Shown: positions 8,690 through 19,300, counted from the first letter of the stretch. The stretch: 64,000 bases of DNA from Bacteroidales bacterium (GCA_017544265.1 JAFYEM010000034.1:25587-89586), one strand, 5' to 3'. Program-made: numbers and translations. The notes: a model not told the origin generated them from the sequence alone.

Positions 8690-9280
8690 ATGATAGATTA
8701 TATTAAAGGAAAAATTATAGAACTGTCGCCGGCCGAGTTGATTCTGGAATGCGGCGGGATTGGATACAGCATACTTATTTCTCTGCAGACATACGAGGCG
8801 CTGCAGATGAAAACCGACACAGTGATCTATATCCACCATTATCTCCGGGAGGAAGAAGAACTTTTCTTCGGCTTCGCCACCAAGGATGAGAGAGAGCTGT
8901 TCCGGCTGCTGATCAGTGTTTCCGGAATTGGCGTCGCCTCCGCCAGAATGATGTTGTCTTCTTTGAGTTCCGAAGAAATCCGTAATGCAATTATCGCTGA
9001 AGATATTCATAAGATAAAGAGTGTCAAAGGAATAGGCCTTAAAAGCGCTCAACGTCTCATACTTGAACTGAAAGACAAGGTACTCAAGGGCGGCGGTTCT
9101 GAAGCGGCCCAGCTTTTCCCGGCCGGAGGAAATGCGGCTTTGGTTGACGAGGCTACTACGGCTCTTGTAATGCTCGGTTTCTCAAAGGCAAATATCGCGA
9201 AGGTTATGCCTTCAATTCTGAAAGAAAATCCCGGAGCGAAGGTTGAAGAAATTATAAAATCAGCACTTAAGAAGCTGTAA
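8690..9280 (+). CDS. ruvA: Holliday junction helicase subunit RuvA
   Basis: 196 residues from ATG 8690 (MIDYIKGKI). An in-frame start at 8648 would add 14 residues not found in the family. RuvA binds four-way junctions and recruits RuvB (18198-19229, not linked in an operon here). The N-terminal OB domain, the two helix-hairpin-helix motifs (SGIGVASARMML and KGIGLKSAQRLILELKDK) and the C-terminal RuvB-contact domain (ALVMLGFSKANIAK) are all present. A TAAGTTTG box at 8644-8651 may give it its own promoter. Confidence 0.95.
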   Translation: MIDYIKGKIIELSPAELILECGGIGYSILISLQTYEALQMKTDTVIYIHHYLREEEELFFGFATKDERELFRLLISVSGIGVASARMMLSSLSSEEIRNAIIAEDIHKIKSVKGIGLKSAQRLILELKDKVLKGGGSEAAQLFPAGGNAALVDEATTALVMLGFSKANIAKVMPSILKENPGAKVEEIIKSALKKL

Positions 9281-9303
9281 ATCAAATATTTAATAATAAA
9301 CTT

Positions 9304-9852
9304 ATGAAAAAATTACTCACAATTTTCACTAGCATTCTTCTGCTTGCCTCCTGCAACAACAGCATCGAGTTCGGTAATCTTAAATTCGACTGTCCCAGCG
9401 GCTTCAAAATAACTCATCAGGATGTTGATGAAGAAAATCTGACCTGCATGATCGAGGACGGAGACGAAACCATCAACTTCATGATACTGGAAATTCAAAA
9501 AGAGGACTGGGACGGACTTGCCGGAGGAGACGAAAACAAGAAGATGGCGTATATGGCTTACACTGCCTATAATATGCTTGAATCTTTTGCAATCGAAGAG
9601 GACTGTGTCAACCTGAGCGAAAAAATCGACGACTGGACCGACATAGACGTTGATACCATCGATGAAGAAGATGGCTGGTATGAAGCCTGCTACTGGTTTG
9701 ACGGAACTTACAACGGCCAACTGTTCGAAGGCGTCGTTAGAAGCACCAACATTGATGACTACCGAGTCACCGTATATGTTCAGGCAGATACAGAAGAAAA
9801 CGTCCAGAAATTCCTCGACAAGATCTATTACACGGGCGAACTGAAAGATTAG
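9304..9852 (+). CDS. small acidic lipoprotein, unknown function
   Basis: 182 residues. A lipoprotein signal ends in LLLASC (Cys 17). The mature part is rich in Asp and Glu (IDDWTDIDVDTIDEEDGWYEA) and has an alternating pattern suggesting a compact beta-rich fold. I do not recognise a family. It is 23 bases after ruvA and converges on mnmG with an 18-base gap. Its acidity suggests a cation or basic-protein partner, but that is only a guess. Confidence 0.8.
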   Translation: MKKLLTIFTSILLLASCNNSIEFGNLKFDCPSGFKITHQDVDEENLTCMIEDGDETINFMILEIQKEDWDGLAGGDENKKMAYMAYTAYNMLESFAIEEDCVNLSEKIDDWTDIDVDTIDEEDGWYEACYWFDGTYNGQLFEGVVRSTNIDDYRVTVYVQADTEENVQKFLDKIYYTGELKD

Positions 9853-9870
9853 TTCACTGTGAAAGAAAAA

Positions 9871-11874
9871 CTACCTGCCAAAGAATACCAGCAGAACGGA
9901 TATATCGGCGGGGGAGACCCCGGAAATTCTGGAAGCCTGCGCTATCGTCTCCGGACGGTAGCGCTTTAGTTTCTGCCGGCACTCAATCGAAAGGCCATTG
10001 AGAGAATCGAAATCAAAGTCAGCGGGAATCTTCAGATTCTCAAGGCGCGCAATTTTCTCCGCCTGCTTCTCTTCCCTCTCAATATACCCCTTATACTTAA
10101 GTTTGATTTCGACAGACTCCACTACCTCCTTATTATAAATAACATCGAGCAAAGATGACGCATCTGCCTCTGGCCGGGGATAACGGGTATTGAAAAACAG
10201 CACATCTTCGGCTCTGAACAAGGCTGAGCCCCTGGGGGCGACATCCTCACGAGCAGAGTAATTTAAAGAAAAGTTAAGCTTTTCAAATGTTCCACGTGGA
10301 ACAATACTCAGAATTTCCGAAAGAGAAGACTCGGGGCGAGAGGCAATTTCCTCTATAGACTTGGAATCCGTCACACCTGCAGAACCAATAGAATCCAGAT
10401 ATGGATTTAAAACCACAGCCTTCAGTTTAACAGAAGAAACAATGTTCTCGAGAGAAGAGGCACGCTCATACTTACGGCTTGTGAAGGTATAACGATTCTC
10501 ATCAGCAAGACCGATATTATAAGATTTCCCGGTAAGCCGCAAATCGGCATTGTCCTGTCTGAGCAAAATTCGGTATTCCGCACGTGACGTAAACATCCTA
10601 TAGGGTTCATCGACACCCTTGGTGATGAGATCATCAATTAAAACTCCAATATAGGATTCATCTCTGCGAAGCACAAACGGCTCCTTCCCATGAACCTTAA
10701 GATGAGCGTTGATGCCGGCGATGAGCCCCTGGGCGGCTGCCTCCTCATAACCCGTAGTACCGTTTACCTGACCAGCAAGGAAGAGATTCTCTACAATCCT
10801 GGATTCAAGAGTGGAACGAAGATACATCGGGTCGAAATAATCATACTCGACAGCATAGGCCGGCTTGTAAATAACTGCCTTTTCAAGCCCTTCTATACGG
10901 TGAAGAGCCTTCAGCTGAATATCAAGCGGGAGTGATGAAGAAAAACCCTGTAGATAATATTCATCAGAATACCGGCCTTCCGGCTCAAGGAACAACTGGT
11001 GGGAATCTCGTCCCTCGAATGTCCTGATCTTATCCTCGATGCTGGGACAGTATCTTGGTCCCTTGCCATGAATCATCCCGGTGAAAAGAGGGGAGTCCTC
11101 AAAACCTTCGCGAAGTACAGAATGCACCTGATCGGAAGTATGAAGTATATAACATGGCATCTGGGGAGTGCCATTCTGCGTGGTAGAAAGATAAGGAAGA
11201 AAAGAAAACTTATCGGGAGTTTCGTCACCATACTGAAGTTGAAGCTTTTCAGTATCTACAGATTTTATATCGATTCGGGGAGGCGTTCCGGTTTTCATCC
11301 GATCGGTCGGAATTCCGGCTTCTTCAAGTTGACTTGTCAGATTATAAGAAGATTTCTCTCCGATCCTGCCTCCTTCAAAACTCCGGCGACCAATGAACAT
11401 CTTGCCGTTAAGGAAGGTTCCTGCGGTCAGAATAAGCGTCTGAGATTTAAAAATTGCCCCGGTAATCGTACGAACACCGACGATTTTTGAATTCTCAAAG
11501 AGAAAACTTTCCGCAAAATCGGCGTAAATACTTAAATTACAATTACTTGCAAGAATTTTACCCCAAATGAAAGAATACTCCGATTTATCACACTGCGCAC
11601 GGGGACTCCACATGGCGGGACCCTTGGACCTGTTCAGCATCCGGAACTGGAGACTGGAAGCGTCAGTAACTATACCAGTATATCCTCCGAGTGCATCTAT
11701 TTCCCTGACTATCTGTCCTTTAGCAATTCCACCGACAGCTGGATTGCAGGACATTTTTGCAAAATTGTGCATATCGGCGGAAAGCAAAAGTACGGATGAA
11801 CCCATATTAGCAGCCGCCATTGCAGCTTCGCAGCCGGCATGTCCGCCTCCTATGACAATTACATCGTAGATCAT
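9871..11874 (-). CDS. mnmG: tRNA U34 carboxymethylaminomethyl modification enzyme MnmG
   Basis: 667 residues. With MnmE it installs the cmnm5 group on wobble uridine using FAD, NADH and a methylene-folate carbon. The dinucleotide-binding motif [17 protein letters not shown] opens the protein, followed by [36 protein letters not shown], the [19 protein letters not shown] segment and the family ending [17 protein letters not shown]. It is slightly longer than the usual 620-630 residues because of extra sequence in the C-terminal half. Its ATG overlaps the ybeY stop by four bases. Confidence 0.96.
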   Translation of the reverse strand: MIYDVIVIGGGHAGCEAAMAAANMGSSVLLLSADMHNFAKMSCNPAVGGIAKGQIVREIDALGGYTGIVTDASSLQFRMLNRSKGPAMWSPRAQCDKSEYSFIWGKILASNCNLSIYADFAESFLFENSKIVGVRTITGAIFKSQTLILTAGTFLNGKMFIGRRSFEGGRIGEKSSYNLTSQLEEAGIPTDRMKTGTPPRIDIKSVDTEKLQLQYGDETPDKFSFLPYLSTTQNGTPQMPCYILHTSDQVHSVLREGFEDSPLFTGMIHGKGPRYCPSIEDKIRTFEGRDSHQLFLEPEGRYSDEYYLQGFSSSLPLDIQLKALHRIEGLEKAVIYKPAYAVEYDYFDPMYLRSTLESRIVENLFLAGQVNGTTGYEEAAAQGLIAGINAHLKVHGKEPFVLRRDESYIGVLIDDLITKGVDEPYRMFTSRAEYRILLRQDNADLRLTGKSYNIGLADENRYTFTSRKYERASSLENIVSSVKLKAVVLNPYLDSIGSAGVTDSKSIEEIASRPESSLSEILSIVPRGTFEKLNFSLNYSAREDVAPRGSALFRAEDVLFFNTRYPRPEADASSLLDVIYNKEVVESVEIKLKYKGYIEREEKQAEKIARLENLKIPADFDFDSLNGLSIECRQKLKRYRPETIAQASRISGVSPADISVLLVFFGR

Positions 11875-12290
11875 ACAAGTTCCCGGAGAGAAAGATAATA
11901 GTTTTCTTTTTCTCTCATTTGCTTCTTCTGCTTTTCGGTGTGGTCGTCATAACCAATCAGGTGAAGGATGCCATGAACTATAACCCTGTTAAGCTCATCT
12001 GAAAACTTGACCCCGTAATAAGAAGCGTTTTCCTTTACCGAATCCACGCTTATAAACAAATCGCCGGAAAGCGTCTCGCCTTCGCAATAATCGAAAGTGA
12101 TAATATCCGTGTAATAGTCATGCTGCAGATACTCCAGATTTATCTCCAGAATCTTCCTGTCGGAACAGAAAATAATGGAAATGTCCCCAAGTCGGCGGAT
12201 TTCGCTTTCAGCCACCAGCTTCAGCCAACGGTTATTCAATCTCCTGTCCTTGAAGACGAAATTAGTATCTTCCCTGTAATAAGAAACCAT
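11871..12290 (-). CDS. ybeY: endoribonuclease/rRNA maturation factor YbeY
   Basis: 139 residues. YbeY is a metal-dependent RNase for 16S rRNA 3'-end maturation and ribosome quality control. The zinc motif [20 protein letters not shown] (three His) is intact near 109-128, preceded by DIITFDY and the GDLFISVD strand. A TAGATTTG box (minus strand, 12307-12314) lies 16 bases before the ATG. It is the first gene of a ybeY-mnmG pair. Confidence 0.95.
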   Translation of the reverse strand: MVSYYREDTNFVFKDRRLNNRWLKLVAESEIRRLGDISIIFCSDRKILEINLEYLQHDYYTDIITFDYCEGETLSGDLFISVDSVKENASYYGVKFSDELNRVIVHGILHLIGYDDHTEKQKKQMREKENYYLSLRELV

Positions 12291-12306
12291 ACCAAAATAT
12301 TTTACG

Positions 12307-12314
12307 CAAATCTA
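12307..12314 (-). promoter_or_regulatory. -7 box of ybeY-mnmG
   Basis: TAGATTTG followed by C on the minus strand, 16 bases before the ybeY ATG. Confidence 0.55.
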
Positions 12315-12362
12315 ATAAGAAATAATGAAATAAAGAGAGTTGTTATTCGTTAGTGATTGTAA

Positions 12363-12388
12363 AAAATTACAAATTAATATGTAATTTT
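12363..12388. promoter_or_regulatory. inverted repeat overlapping the hflX -7 box
   Basis: AAAATTAC (12363-12370) and GTAATTTT (12381-12388) form a perfect 8-bp inverted repeat 18 bp centre to centre. The right arm includes most of the -7 box TAATTTTG (12382-12389). This could be an operator, but such AT-rich repeats also arise by chance. Confidence 0.3.
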
Positions 12389-12389
12389 G
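12382..12389 (+). promoter_or_regulatory. -7 box of hflX, leaderless arrangement
   Basis: TAATTTTG, then C, ATGAT and the ATG at 12396. A TTG at 12357-12359 could be part of a -33 element, with a spacing of 22. Confidence 0.6.
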
Positions 12390-12395
12390 CATGAT

Positions 12396-13586
12396 ATGAG
12401 TATGGAAAATGAGAATTTAGAAAGAGCTGTCCTTGTAGGAGTTGTGCTGGAAAAGGGCGGAGAACGAAAGGTTAAGGAATATCTGGATGAGTTGGAGTTT
12501 CTTGCAGATACCGCCGGAGTGGTTACTGAAAAGAAATTCATGCAGCGTCTGGACAGGCCCGAGAAATCCACATATATAGGAAGCGGAAAACTTAAAGAAA
12601 TTACCGAATACTGCGAGGAAAACTCCATAAATTACATAATTTTCGATGATGAACTGACTGGTATCCAGCAGAGAAATATTGAAAAGGAGGTAAAAGTCTC
12701 CAAAGTGATAGATCGTACCAGCCTGATTCTGGAAATATTCGCGCAGAGGGCCCAGACATCCTATGCAAAAATGCAGGTGGAACTGGCAAGATACCAGTAT
12801 ATGCTGCCGCGACTGGCCGGCATGTGGACTCACCTTGAACGTCAGAGGGGCGGTATGGGAGCCAGGGGAGGTATGGGCGAGACCCAGATAGAAATAGACC
12901 GCCGTATAGTCAAGGAAAGAATCACAAGGCTGAAAGAGCAACTGAAGAAAGTGGACCGCCAGATGGCTACCCAGCGGAGCAACCGCGGCTCCCTTGTAAG
13001 GCTGGCCCTTGTGGGATATACCAATGTGGGGAAGAGCACTATAATGAATCTGCTTTCAAAATCAGACGTTTTTGCGGAAAACAAACTCTTCGCGACCCTG
13101 GACACTACGGTCAGGAAAGTCGTCATAGAAAATGTGCCTTTCCTCTTGAGCGACACCGTGGGTTTTATCCGAAAACTCCCAACACAACTTATAGAAGCCT
13201 TCAAAAGCACTCTCGATGAGGTCAGGGAAGCGGATATCCTTGTCCATGTGGTGGATATCTCACATCCGGACTTTGAAGAGCAGATGACGGTAGTTGAAAA
13301 GACGCTTCGCGACATCGGCGCCGGCGACAAGCCTGTCTATGTCGTATTCAATAAAATAGACGCTTATAGCCCAGAAGAATATGATGAATTTTCCATCACT
13401 CCCAAAGGGCCTGAGCATCAAACACTTGAAGAACTAAAAAACAGCTGGATAGCGAGCGAGAAGGCCCCCTGTATTTTCATATCGGCAATCAATAAGACCG
13501 GAATAGAAAAACTGAGGGCAGATATCTATCGAATGGTATCTGAAATCCACGCCGGACGCTATCCATTCAATAATTTTTTATGGTAG
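12396..13586 (+). CDS. hflX: ribosome-associated GTPase HflX
   Basis: 396 residues from ATG 12396 (a second ATG at 12402 is possible). HflX splits stalled or stress-hibernating 70S ribosomes. The N-terminal domain with YIGSGKLKEI, ELTGIQQRNIE and DRTSLILEIFAQRA is followed by the glycine-rich linker RGGMGARGGMGETQIEIDRR and a coiled coil. The G domain has G1 GYTNVGKST (about 206), G2 TLDTT, G3 DTVGFIRKLP, G4 NKID and G5 SAINKTG. Length is normal for the family. Confidence 0.96.
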   Translation: MSMENENLERAVLVGVVLEKGGERKVKEYLDELEFLADTAGVVTEKKFMQRLDRPEKSTYIGSGKLKEITEYCEENSINYIIFDDELTGIQQRNIEKEVKVSKVIDRTSLILEIFAQRAQTSYAKMQVELARYQYMLPRLAGMWTHLERQRGGMGARGGMGETQIEIDRRIVKERITRLKEQLKKVDRQMATQRSNRGSLVRLALVGYTNVGKSTIMNLLSKSDVFAENKLFATLDTTVRKVVIENVPFLLSDTVGFIRKLPTQLIEAFKSTLDEVREADILVHVVDISHPDFEEQMTVVEKTLRDIGAGDKPVYVVFNKIDAYSPEEYDEFSITPKGPEHQTLEELKNSWIASEKAPCIFISAINKTGIEKLRADIYRMVSEIHAGRYPFNNFLW

Positions 13587-13587
13587 T

Positions 13588-13624
13588 AATAAGTTTATAT
13601 CGTTCAAAAACATATAAACTTATT
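13588..13624. terminator. AT-rich 13-bp perfect inverted repeat after hflX
   Basis: AATAAGTTTATAT (13588-13600) and its exact complement (13612-13624) surround an 11-base loop, 1 base after the hflX stop. Location suits a terminator, though the stem is almost all A-T; an operator for the next gene is the alternative. Confidence 0.45.
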
Positions 13625-13641
13625 TATAATACATATTGACA

Positions 13642-15420
13642 ATGAAAGTAATATTTAGAGTTTTATTAGCAACAATAGCGCTTCTGGTAAGTGTTAAAGC
13701 ATTCTCTTGTACCAATGTAATAATTACAAAAGGGGCGAGCGCAGACGGTTCGGTTATGGTTTCCTATGCAGCAGATTCACACTGGCTGTTCGGAGAACTG
13801 TATTTTCACCCTGCAGCGGACTGGAAGGACGGTGAAAAACTCCGTATAAATGAATGGGATACCAACAGGTATCTCGGAGAAATAGACCAGGTTCCCCATA
13901 CCTACAAAACCATAGGTAATATGAATGAGCACCAGCTCATCATAACTGAAACGACCTGGGGCGGCCGCCATGAACTCATAGACAAGAGAGGTAAAATTGA
14001 CTATGGTTCGCTTATCTACATTACTCTGCAGCGCGCCAAAACTGCACGCGAAGCGATAGATATAATTGTCAATCTTGCAAATACTTACGGCTACGCTTCA
14101 GAAGGGGAGACTTTCTCCATAGCCGACAAGAACGAGGTCTGGATCATGGATCTCGTCGGCAAGGGCATGAACATCAAAAACGGAGTCAATATTCAGAAAG
14201 GAATCCTTTGGGTTGCAAGACGTATTCCCGACGGTGCGATCTGCGCCCATGCAAATCAGGCGCGCATAGACCGTTTTCCTCTCGATGATCCTGACAACTG
14301 CCTGTACGGAAGCGATGTTATAAGCTTTGCCCGCAGGAAGGGGTGGTTCAGCGGAGAAGATTCAGAATTCAGTTTCTGCAGAACTTACTGTCCCGTTGAT
14401 TTCGGAACCGTAAGAGGTTGTGATGCAAGGGTTTGGAGTGCATTCAATATTCTCTGCGACGGCTGGTTCAGCTTCAAGAACGAGAACGGAAAAACCCAGA
14501 CCCGGGACGCCTCATCTTTCCTTGACTACGCTATGGGATATGATCTTGAAGGAAGTCTTCCTCTTTTTGTCTTCCCTACCAGAAAAATCACCCTTAAAAT
14601 GCTTGCCGACGTAATGCGCGACCATTATGAGGACACTCCCATGGATATGACCCAGGATATCGGCGCCGGAGGAAATGCCCTTCCGTACCGCTGGAGGCCT
14701 ATGGAATTTGAAGTGGATGGAAAGACTTATATCAATGAAAGGGCTATTGCAACGCAGCAGACGGGATTCTGGATGATAGGACAATCCAGGGATTATTATC
14801 CTGATGAAATAGGAGGAATACTCTGGTTCGGGACCGACGATGCCGCCACTTCCTATCTCACTCCCATCTATACCAGCACCACAGCTGTTCCGGAATGCTT
14901 CAGGGTGGGGAACGGAAACCTGCTGAAATACAGCCCCACCTCCTCCTTCTGGATTAACAACCGCATATCCAACGCCTGCTATAAAATGTATAATTACATG
15001 GCACCTTTTGTCAGGAAAAGGATAGACGAATTCGAAAATTACCAGATTTTCAGGGGCACGCACACTGCTGATTCCACCGCTGTAGTGATGTACAACAACA
15101 TTGCCCTGAAAATGCAGAAAAAACTGTCTGCAAAGGGCCGTGACGTAATGGTTTCAAAGACCCCTTTCGCCTCCGTCGCCAAATATCTCACAAACTATTC
15201 GGTGAACACTGCCCAAAAACAATTCAAGGCCTGGAGCGCACTGGAAGAAGAACTTCTGGTAAAATTCATAGACGGCAACATAAAGGCTCAGGACAAGGAC
15301 GGAAAATTCATAACCTCCAGCTTTTCAACAGCCATTCCCGACTCACTCTCCCAGCCAGGATACACCCAGCACTGGAAGCAGTGTGTCGCCGACGACAACG
15401 GCTTCCTTGAAGCAAGGTAA
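13642..15420 (+). CDS. secreted C69 family dipeptidase
   Basis: 592 residues from ATG 13642 (a TTG six bases upstream is in frame). Family C69 peptidases are N-terminal nucleophile hydrolases that cleave dipeptides. A signal peptide ends just before Cys23 in KAFSCTNVIITKGAS, and that Cys should become the N-terminal nucleophile after cleavage. Other family features are DGSVMVSYAADSHW, ETTWGGR, GYASEGETFSIADKNEVWIMDL and ARRIPDGAICAHANQARI. The likely site is the periplasm. It works well beside other exported peptidases such as the S46 enzyme at 58240. Confidence 0.92.
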   Translation: MKVIFRVLLATIALLVSVKAFSCTNVIITKGASADGSVMVSYAADSHWLFGELYFHPAADWKDGEKLRINEWDTNRYLGEIDQVPHTYKTIGNMNEHQLIITETTWGGRHELIDKRGKIDYGSLIYITLQRAKTAREAIDIIVNLANTYGYASEGETFSIADKNEVWIMDLVGKGMNIKNGVNIQKGILWVARRIPDGAICAHANQARIDRFPLDDPDNCLYGSDVISFARRKGWFSGEDSEFSFCRTYCPVDFGTVRGCDARVWSAFNILCDGWFSFKNENGKTQTRDASSFLDYAMGYDLEGSLPLFVFPTRKITLKMLADVMRDHYEDTPMDMTQDIGAGGNALPYRWRPMEFEVDGKTYINERAIATQQTGFWMIGQSRDYYPDEIGGILWFGTDDAATSYLTPIYTSTTAVPECFRVGNGNLLKYSPTSSFWINNRISNACYKMYNYMAPFVRKRIDEFENYQIFRGTHTADSTAVVMYNNIALKMQKKLSAKGRDVMVSKTPFASVAKYLTNYSVNTAQKQFKAWSALEEELLVKFIDGNIKAQDKDGKFITSSFSTAIPDSLSQPGYTQHWKQCVADDNGFLEAR

Positions 15421-15436
15421 AAATTCAAACTGACTC

Positions 15437-16180
15437 TTACTCGCTGAAGCGGGCCTTGAGATACTCGCGGTTGAGGCGGGCGATATGGTCTATAGTGACA
15501 TGTTTCGGGCACTCCATCTCGCAGGCGCGGGTGTTGGTACAGTTACCGAATCCAAGTTCATCCATCTTTGCGACCATCGCACGGGCGCGGCGGGCAGCTT
15601 CCGGACGTCCCTGAGGCAGCAGGGCGAGAGAACTCACTCGGGCTGCAACAAAGAGCATCGCTGAACCATTCTTACAGGTGGCTACGCACGCTCCGCAGCC
15701 TACGCAGGCGGCCGCGTCCATAGACAGTTCCGCGTCGTCATGGGGAATAAGAATGGCGTTTGCATCCTGGGCTGCGCCGGTGCGCACCGAAATAAATCCG
15801 CCGGCCTGAAGAATCTTGTCGAAGGCCTGACGGTCCACTACAAGGTCCTTAATGACAGGGAAAGCTGCCGAACGCCATGGTTCGACCGTAATTGTGGCGC
15901 CCGGTTGGAAATGACGCATGAAAAGCTGGCAGGTGGTTACCTGGTCGTCCGGACCATGGGCACGGCCGTCTATATAGAGGGAACATGCTCCGCAGATACC
16001 CTCCCGGCAGTCGTGATCGAAAGCAATCGGGTCTATTCCCTGGCGGATCAGCTGGTCATTGAGTATATCGAGCATTTCAAGGAAGGAAGCATCCTCCTCC
16101 ACGTCGGTGACGTGATAAGTCTCGAAATGACCTTTTGTCTTAGCGTTGCGCTGACGCCATACTTTGATGTTGTATTCCAT
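15437..16180 (-). CDS. fumarate reductase/succinate dehydrogenase iron-sulfur subunit
   Basis: 247 residues. It passes electrons between the flavoprotein and the quinone site. All three clusters have their ligands: [2Fe-2S] Cys58, 63, 66 and 84 (CREGICGAC then C), [4Fe-4S] Cys159, 162, 165 and 169 partner ([11 protein letters not shown]), and [3Fe-4S] Cys214, 220 and 224 region ([13 protein letters not shown]). It is 6 bases after the A subunit. The gene symbol is left blank because frd and sdh cannot be told apart from sequence; fumarate respiration is usual in gut Bacteroidales. Confidence 0.95.
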   Translation of the reverse strand: MEYNIKVWRQRNAKTKGHFETYHVTDVEEDASFLEMLDILNDQLIRQGIDPIAFDHDCREGICGACSLYIDGRAHGPDDQVTTCQLFMRHFQPGATITVEPWRSAAFPVIKDLVVDRQAFDKILQAGGFISVRTGAAQDANAILIPHDDAELSMDAAACVGCGACVATCKNGSAMLFVAARVSSLALLPQGRPEAARRARAMVAKMDELGFGNCTNTRACEMECPKHVTIDHIARLNREYLKARFSE

Positions 16181-16186
16181 AATCCG

Positions 16187-18136
16187 TCAGTCTTTATAGT
16201 TACGGGTTGCAATCTTGATATTCTCGTACTTGAGCGGTTCTTTGTGAAGTTCAGGTTCTGCTCCTTCACCCTTGTACTCCCAGGCGCCTACATACATGAA
16301 GTTTTCATCGTCACGCTTGGTTTCCCCTTCCTCTGTCTGCATTTCCTCGCGGAAGTGTCCGCCGCAGGATTCTTTGCGGTGAAGTGCGTCGCGGGCCATA
16401 AGTTCACCTATATCGAAGAAGTCCACAAGGCGCAGGGCTTTCTCAAGTTCCTGGTTGAATTCCTCGTTTGAACCGGGGACACGTACGGTTTTCCAGAATT
16501 CCTCGCGCAGTTTGCCTATTTCCTCAATACCTTTCTTCAGTCCTTCCTCATTACGTGCCATACCCACATATTCCCACATTATATGGCCCAGTTTCTTATG
16601 TATGCTGTCAACCGTTTCAGTACCCTTGACGGCAAAAATACGGTCGATCCTTTCACGGACCTTCTTTTCGGCCTCTGCGAATTCAGGAGCGTTGATATCG
16701 GTCTTGGGTTCTGCAAATTTATGGGAAAGATAATCTCCGATAGTATAAGGCAGAATGAAATATCCGTCTGCAAGACCCTGCATGAGGGCTGATGCACCGA
16801 GGCGGTTTCCGCCGTGGTCGGAGAAGTTGGCTTCGCCTATTGCATAAAGTCCGGGGATGGTGGTCTGAAGGTCATAATCGACCCAAAGTCCGCCCATAGT
16901 GTAATGGATTGCAGGATAAATCATCATAGGCTCTTCCCAAGGCGATGAGGAAGTAATCTTCTCATACATCTGGAAGAGGTTTCCGTAGCGTTCTTCAACT
17001 CTCTGGTGGCCGAGGCGTTTGATTGCGTCTGCAAAATCCAGGAACACGGCAAGACCGGTTTCATTGACTCCGAAGCCGGCATCGCAACGCTCTTTGGCAG
17101 CACGCGAAGCAACGTCACGGGGAACCAGGTTGCCGAAAGCAGGATAACGGCGCTCGAGATAGTAGTCACGATCTTCTTCAGGAATCTGGGAAGGTTTTAT
17201 TTCGTGCTTGCGTAGTTTGAGAACATCCTCCATTTTCTTCGGAACCCAGATACGGCCGTCATTACGCAGAGACTCACTCATAAGGGTAAGTTTGCACTGT
17301 TGGTCGCCATGGACTGGAATACAGGTAGGATGAATCTGCGCGAAGCAGGGATTTGCAAAGAAAGCTCCTTTACGGTAGGCCTGCATCGCGGCTGAACCGT
17401 TGGAATTCATAGCGTTGGTTGAAAGGAAATAGGTATTTCCGTATCCTCCGGTTGCAAGCACCACAGCGTGGGCTCCGAAACGCTCGATTTCTCCGGTCAC
17501 GAGGTTGCGGGCTATGATACCTTTCGCCTGACCGTTTATAATCACCAGGTCCAGCATCTCGTGGCGGGGATAACTCTTTACGCTGCCAGCCGCAATTTCC
17601 TTATTCAGAGCAGCGTATGCACCGAGAAGCAGTTGCTGACCGGTTTGTCCGCGGGCATAGAAAGTACGGCTGACCTGAACTCCGCCGAATGAACGGTTCG
17701 CAAGGTATCCGCCATATTCGCGGGCGAACGGAACACCCTGGGCAACGCACTGGTCAATGATTGAGGCACTGACCTCCGCGAGTCTATAGACATTAGCCTC
17801 ACGGGAGCGATAGTCACCGCCCTTGATGGTGTCATAGAAAAGCCTGTAGACGGAGTCATTGTCGTTCTGGTAATTCTTCGCGGCATTTATACCACCCTGA
17901 GCGGCAATGGAGTGCGCGCGGCGTGGAGAATCACTGATACAGAAAATCTTGACATTGTATCCGAGCTCGCCCAGAGAGGCAGCTGCGGACGCTCCGCCAA
18001 GACCTGTACCAACCACTATAACTTCAAGTTTACGCTTGTTGTTGGGACTTACAATTCTGATTTCGGATTTGCGCTTCGACCATTTTTCAGCGAGCGGTCC
18101 TTCCGGAATCTTGGAAACAAGTTTTGTGTCAGCCAT
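16187..18136 (-). CDS. fumarate reductase/succinate dehydrogenase flavoprotein subunit
   Basis: 649 residues. It interconverts fumarate and succinate. It has the FAD-binding [20 protein letters not shown] (about 41-60), [13 protein letters not shown] with His75 as the expected covalent FAD attachment site, [22 protein letters not shown], the [21 protein letters not shown] segment and [15 protein letters not shown]. This is the Bacteroidota-type long A subunit. It has its own promoter box and starts the transcript, so no cytochrome b (C subunit) gene precedes it as is usual in the phylum. Confidence 0.95.
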   Translation of the reverse strand: MADTKLVSKIPEGPLAEKWSKRKSEIRIVSPNNKRKLEVIVVGTGLGGASAAASLGELGYNVKIFCISDSPRRAHSIAAQGGINAAKNYQNDNDSVYRLFYDTIKGGDYRSREANVYRLAEVSASIIDQCVAQGVPFAREYGGYLANRSFGGVQVSRTFYARGQTGQQLLLGAYAALNKEIAAGSVKSYPRHEMLDLVIINGQAKGIIARNLVTGEIERFGAHAVVLATGGYGNTYFLSTNAMNSNGSAAMQAYRKGAFFANPCFAQIHPTCIPVHGDQQCKLTLMSESLRNDGRIWVPKKMEDVLKLRKHEIKPSQIPEEDRDYYLERRYPAFGNLVPRDVASRAAKERCDAGFGVNETGLAVFLDFADAIKRLGHQRVEERYGNLFQMYEKITSSSPWEEPMMIYPAIHYTMGGLWVDYDLQTTIPGLYAIGEANFSDHGGNRLGASALMQGLADGYFILPYTIGDYLSHKFAEPKTDINAPEFAEAEKKVRERIDRIFAVKGTETVDSIHKKLGHIMWEYVGMARNEEGLKKGIEEIGKLREEFWKTVRVPGSNEEFNQELEKALRLVDFFDIGELMARDALHRKESCGGHFREEMQTEEGETKRDDENFMYVGAWEYKGEGAEPELHKEPLKYENIKIATRNYKD

Positions 18137-18183
18137 ATTATCCTATATATGTATTACAATCTGCAATTTTAATGATTTTAGCG

Positions 18184-18191
18184 CAAATTTA
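18184..18191 (-). promoter_or_regulatory. -7 box of the fumarate reductase A-B pair
   Basis: TAAATTTG followed by CGC on the minus strand, about 48 bases before the ATG at 18136 and just after the ruvB stop. Confidence 0.6.
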
Positions 18192-18197
18192 CAAGTA

Positions 18198-19229
18198 TCA
18201 GAACAGGGAATCCCCGTCATATTTCCTGTCCGGGAGATATGATTCCATACCGAGATGCTTGTATGTCAGTTCAGTAGCCACCCTTCCTCTCTGTGTACGC
18301 AGCAGAAAACCTTCTTTTATAAGGAAAGGCTCATAGACCTCCTCGAGCGTACCGGCATCCTCGCTGATTGAAGTGGCCAGCGTACCGAGCCCGACAGGAC
18401 CGCCCTTGAAAGTAGTTATAAGTGTTCGCAGAATCTTATTGTCTATAGAGTCAAGTCCGCGCTTGTCTATCTTGAGTTTATTCAGCGCAAAGCGTGTGAT
18501 TTCCAGTTCTATATGGCCGTCGCCCATCACCTGTGCGAAATCCCTGACGCGTTTCAGAAGGGCATTGGCTATACGCGGTGTGCCGCGGCTGCGCAGAGCA
18601 ATCTCCATCGCAGCTTCTTCGTCTATATCCACACCGAGAATACGGGCGCTGCGTATAATAATTCGCTTAAGATCCTCCTTGTCATAGTATTCCAGGGCGC
18701 AGTTTATACCGAAACGCTCACGCAGGGGAGCAGTCAGAAGACCACTGCGGGTAGTCGCACCGACAAGTGTAAAAGGATTCAGAGTAATCCTTACCGAACG
18801 CGCCCCCGGTCCCTTGTCTATCATTATGTCTATGACATAGTCCTCCATCGCGGAGTAAAGATATTCCTCGACCTCGGGCGACAGGCGGTGAATTTCGTCT
18901 ATGAAAAGCACATCCCCTTCTTCGAGCGAAGTCAGAAGTCCCGCCAGGTCTCCCGGCTTGTCCAGCACCGGTCCGGAAGTGATTTTCATATTTACACCCA
19001 TTTCATTGGCTATGATATGCGCGAGAGTTGTTTTTCCCAGTCCGGGAGGCCCGTGGAACAATACATGATCCAGGGCTTCACCTCTCATCTTCGCCGCCCT
19101 TATATAAATATTAAGGTTGGAGACTATTTCCCTCTGTCCTGTGAAATCATCCAACTCTTTAGGGCGGATAATTCCGTCCAATTCATTATCTTTGCCTATG
19201 TTTTTGTCGTGAGGATCGAATTCGCTCAT
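18198..19229 (-). CDS. ruvB: Holliday junction branch-migration ATPase RuvB
   Basis: 343 residues. RuvB is the hexameric motor of the RuvABC complex. It has the N-terminal [12 protein letters not shown], Walker [14 protein letters not shown], Walker [10 protein letters not shown], sensor 1 [18 protein letters not shown], the arginine-finger region [16 protein letters not shown] and the winged-helix end [15 protein letters not shown]. Start ATG 19229 has a TATATTTG box about 25 bases upstream. The intergenic region behind its start is the candidate origin. Confidence 0.97.
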   Translation of the reverse strand: MSEFDPHDKNIGKDNELDGIIRPKELDDFTGQREIVSNLNIYIRAAKMRGEALDHVLFHGPPGLGKTTLAHIIANEMGVNMKITSGPVLDKPGDLAGLLTSLEEGDVLFIDEIHRLSPEVEEYLYSAMEDYVIDIMIDKGPGARSVRITLNPFTLVGATTRSGLLTAPLRERFGINCALEYYDKEDLKRIIIRSARILGVDIDEEAAMEIALRSRGTPRIANALLKRVRDFAQVMGDGHIELEITRFALNKLKIDKRGLDSIDNKILRTLITTFKGGPVGLGTLATSISEDAGTLEEVYEPFLIKEGFLLRTQRGRVATELTYKHLGMESYLPDRKYDGDSLF

Positions 19230-19254
19230 ATAAGCCAGCAGTTTTTAAGTCTTA

Positions 19255-19262
19255 CAAATATA
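19255..19262 (-). promoter_or_regulatory. -7 box of ruvB
   Basis: TATATTTG on the minus strand, 25 bases before the ruvB ATG. Confidence 0.55.
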
Positions 19263-19300
19263 ACCTTTTTATTTATTTATATTGTTATTGTTTTTATTGC

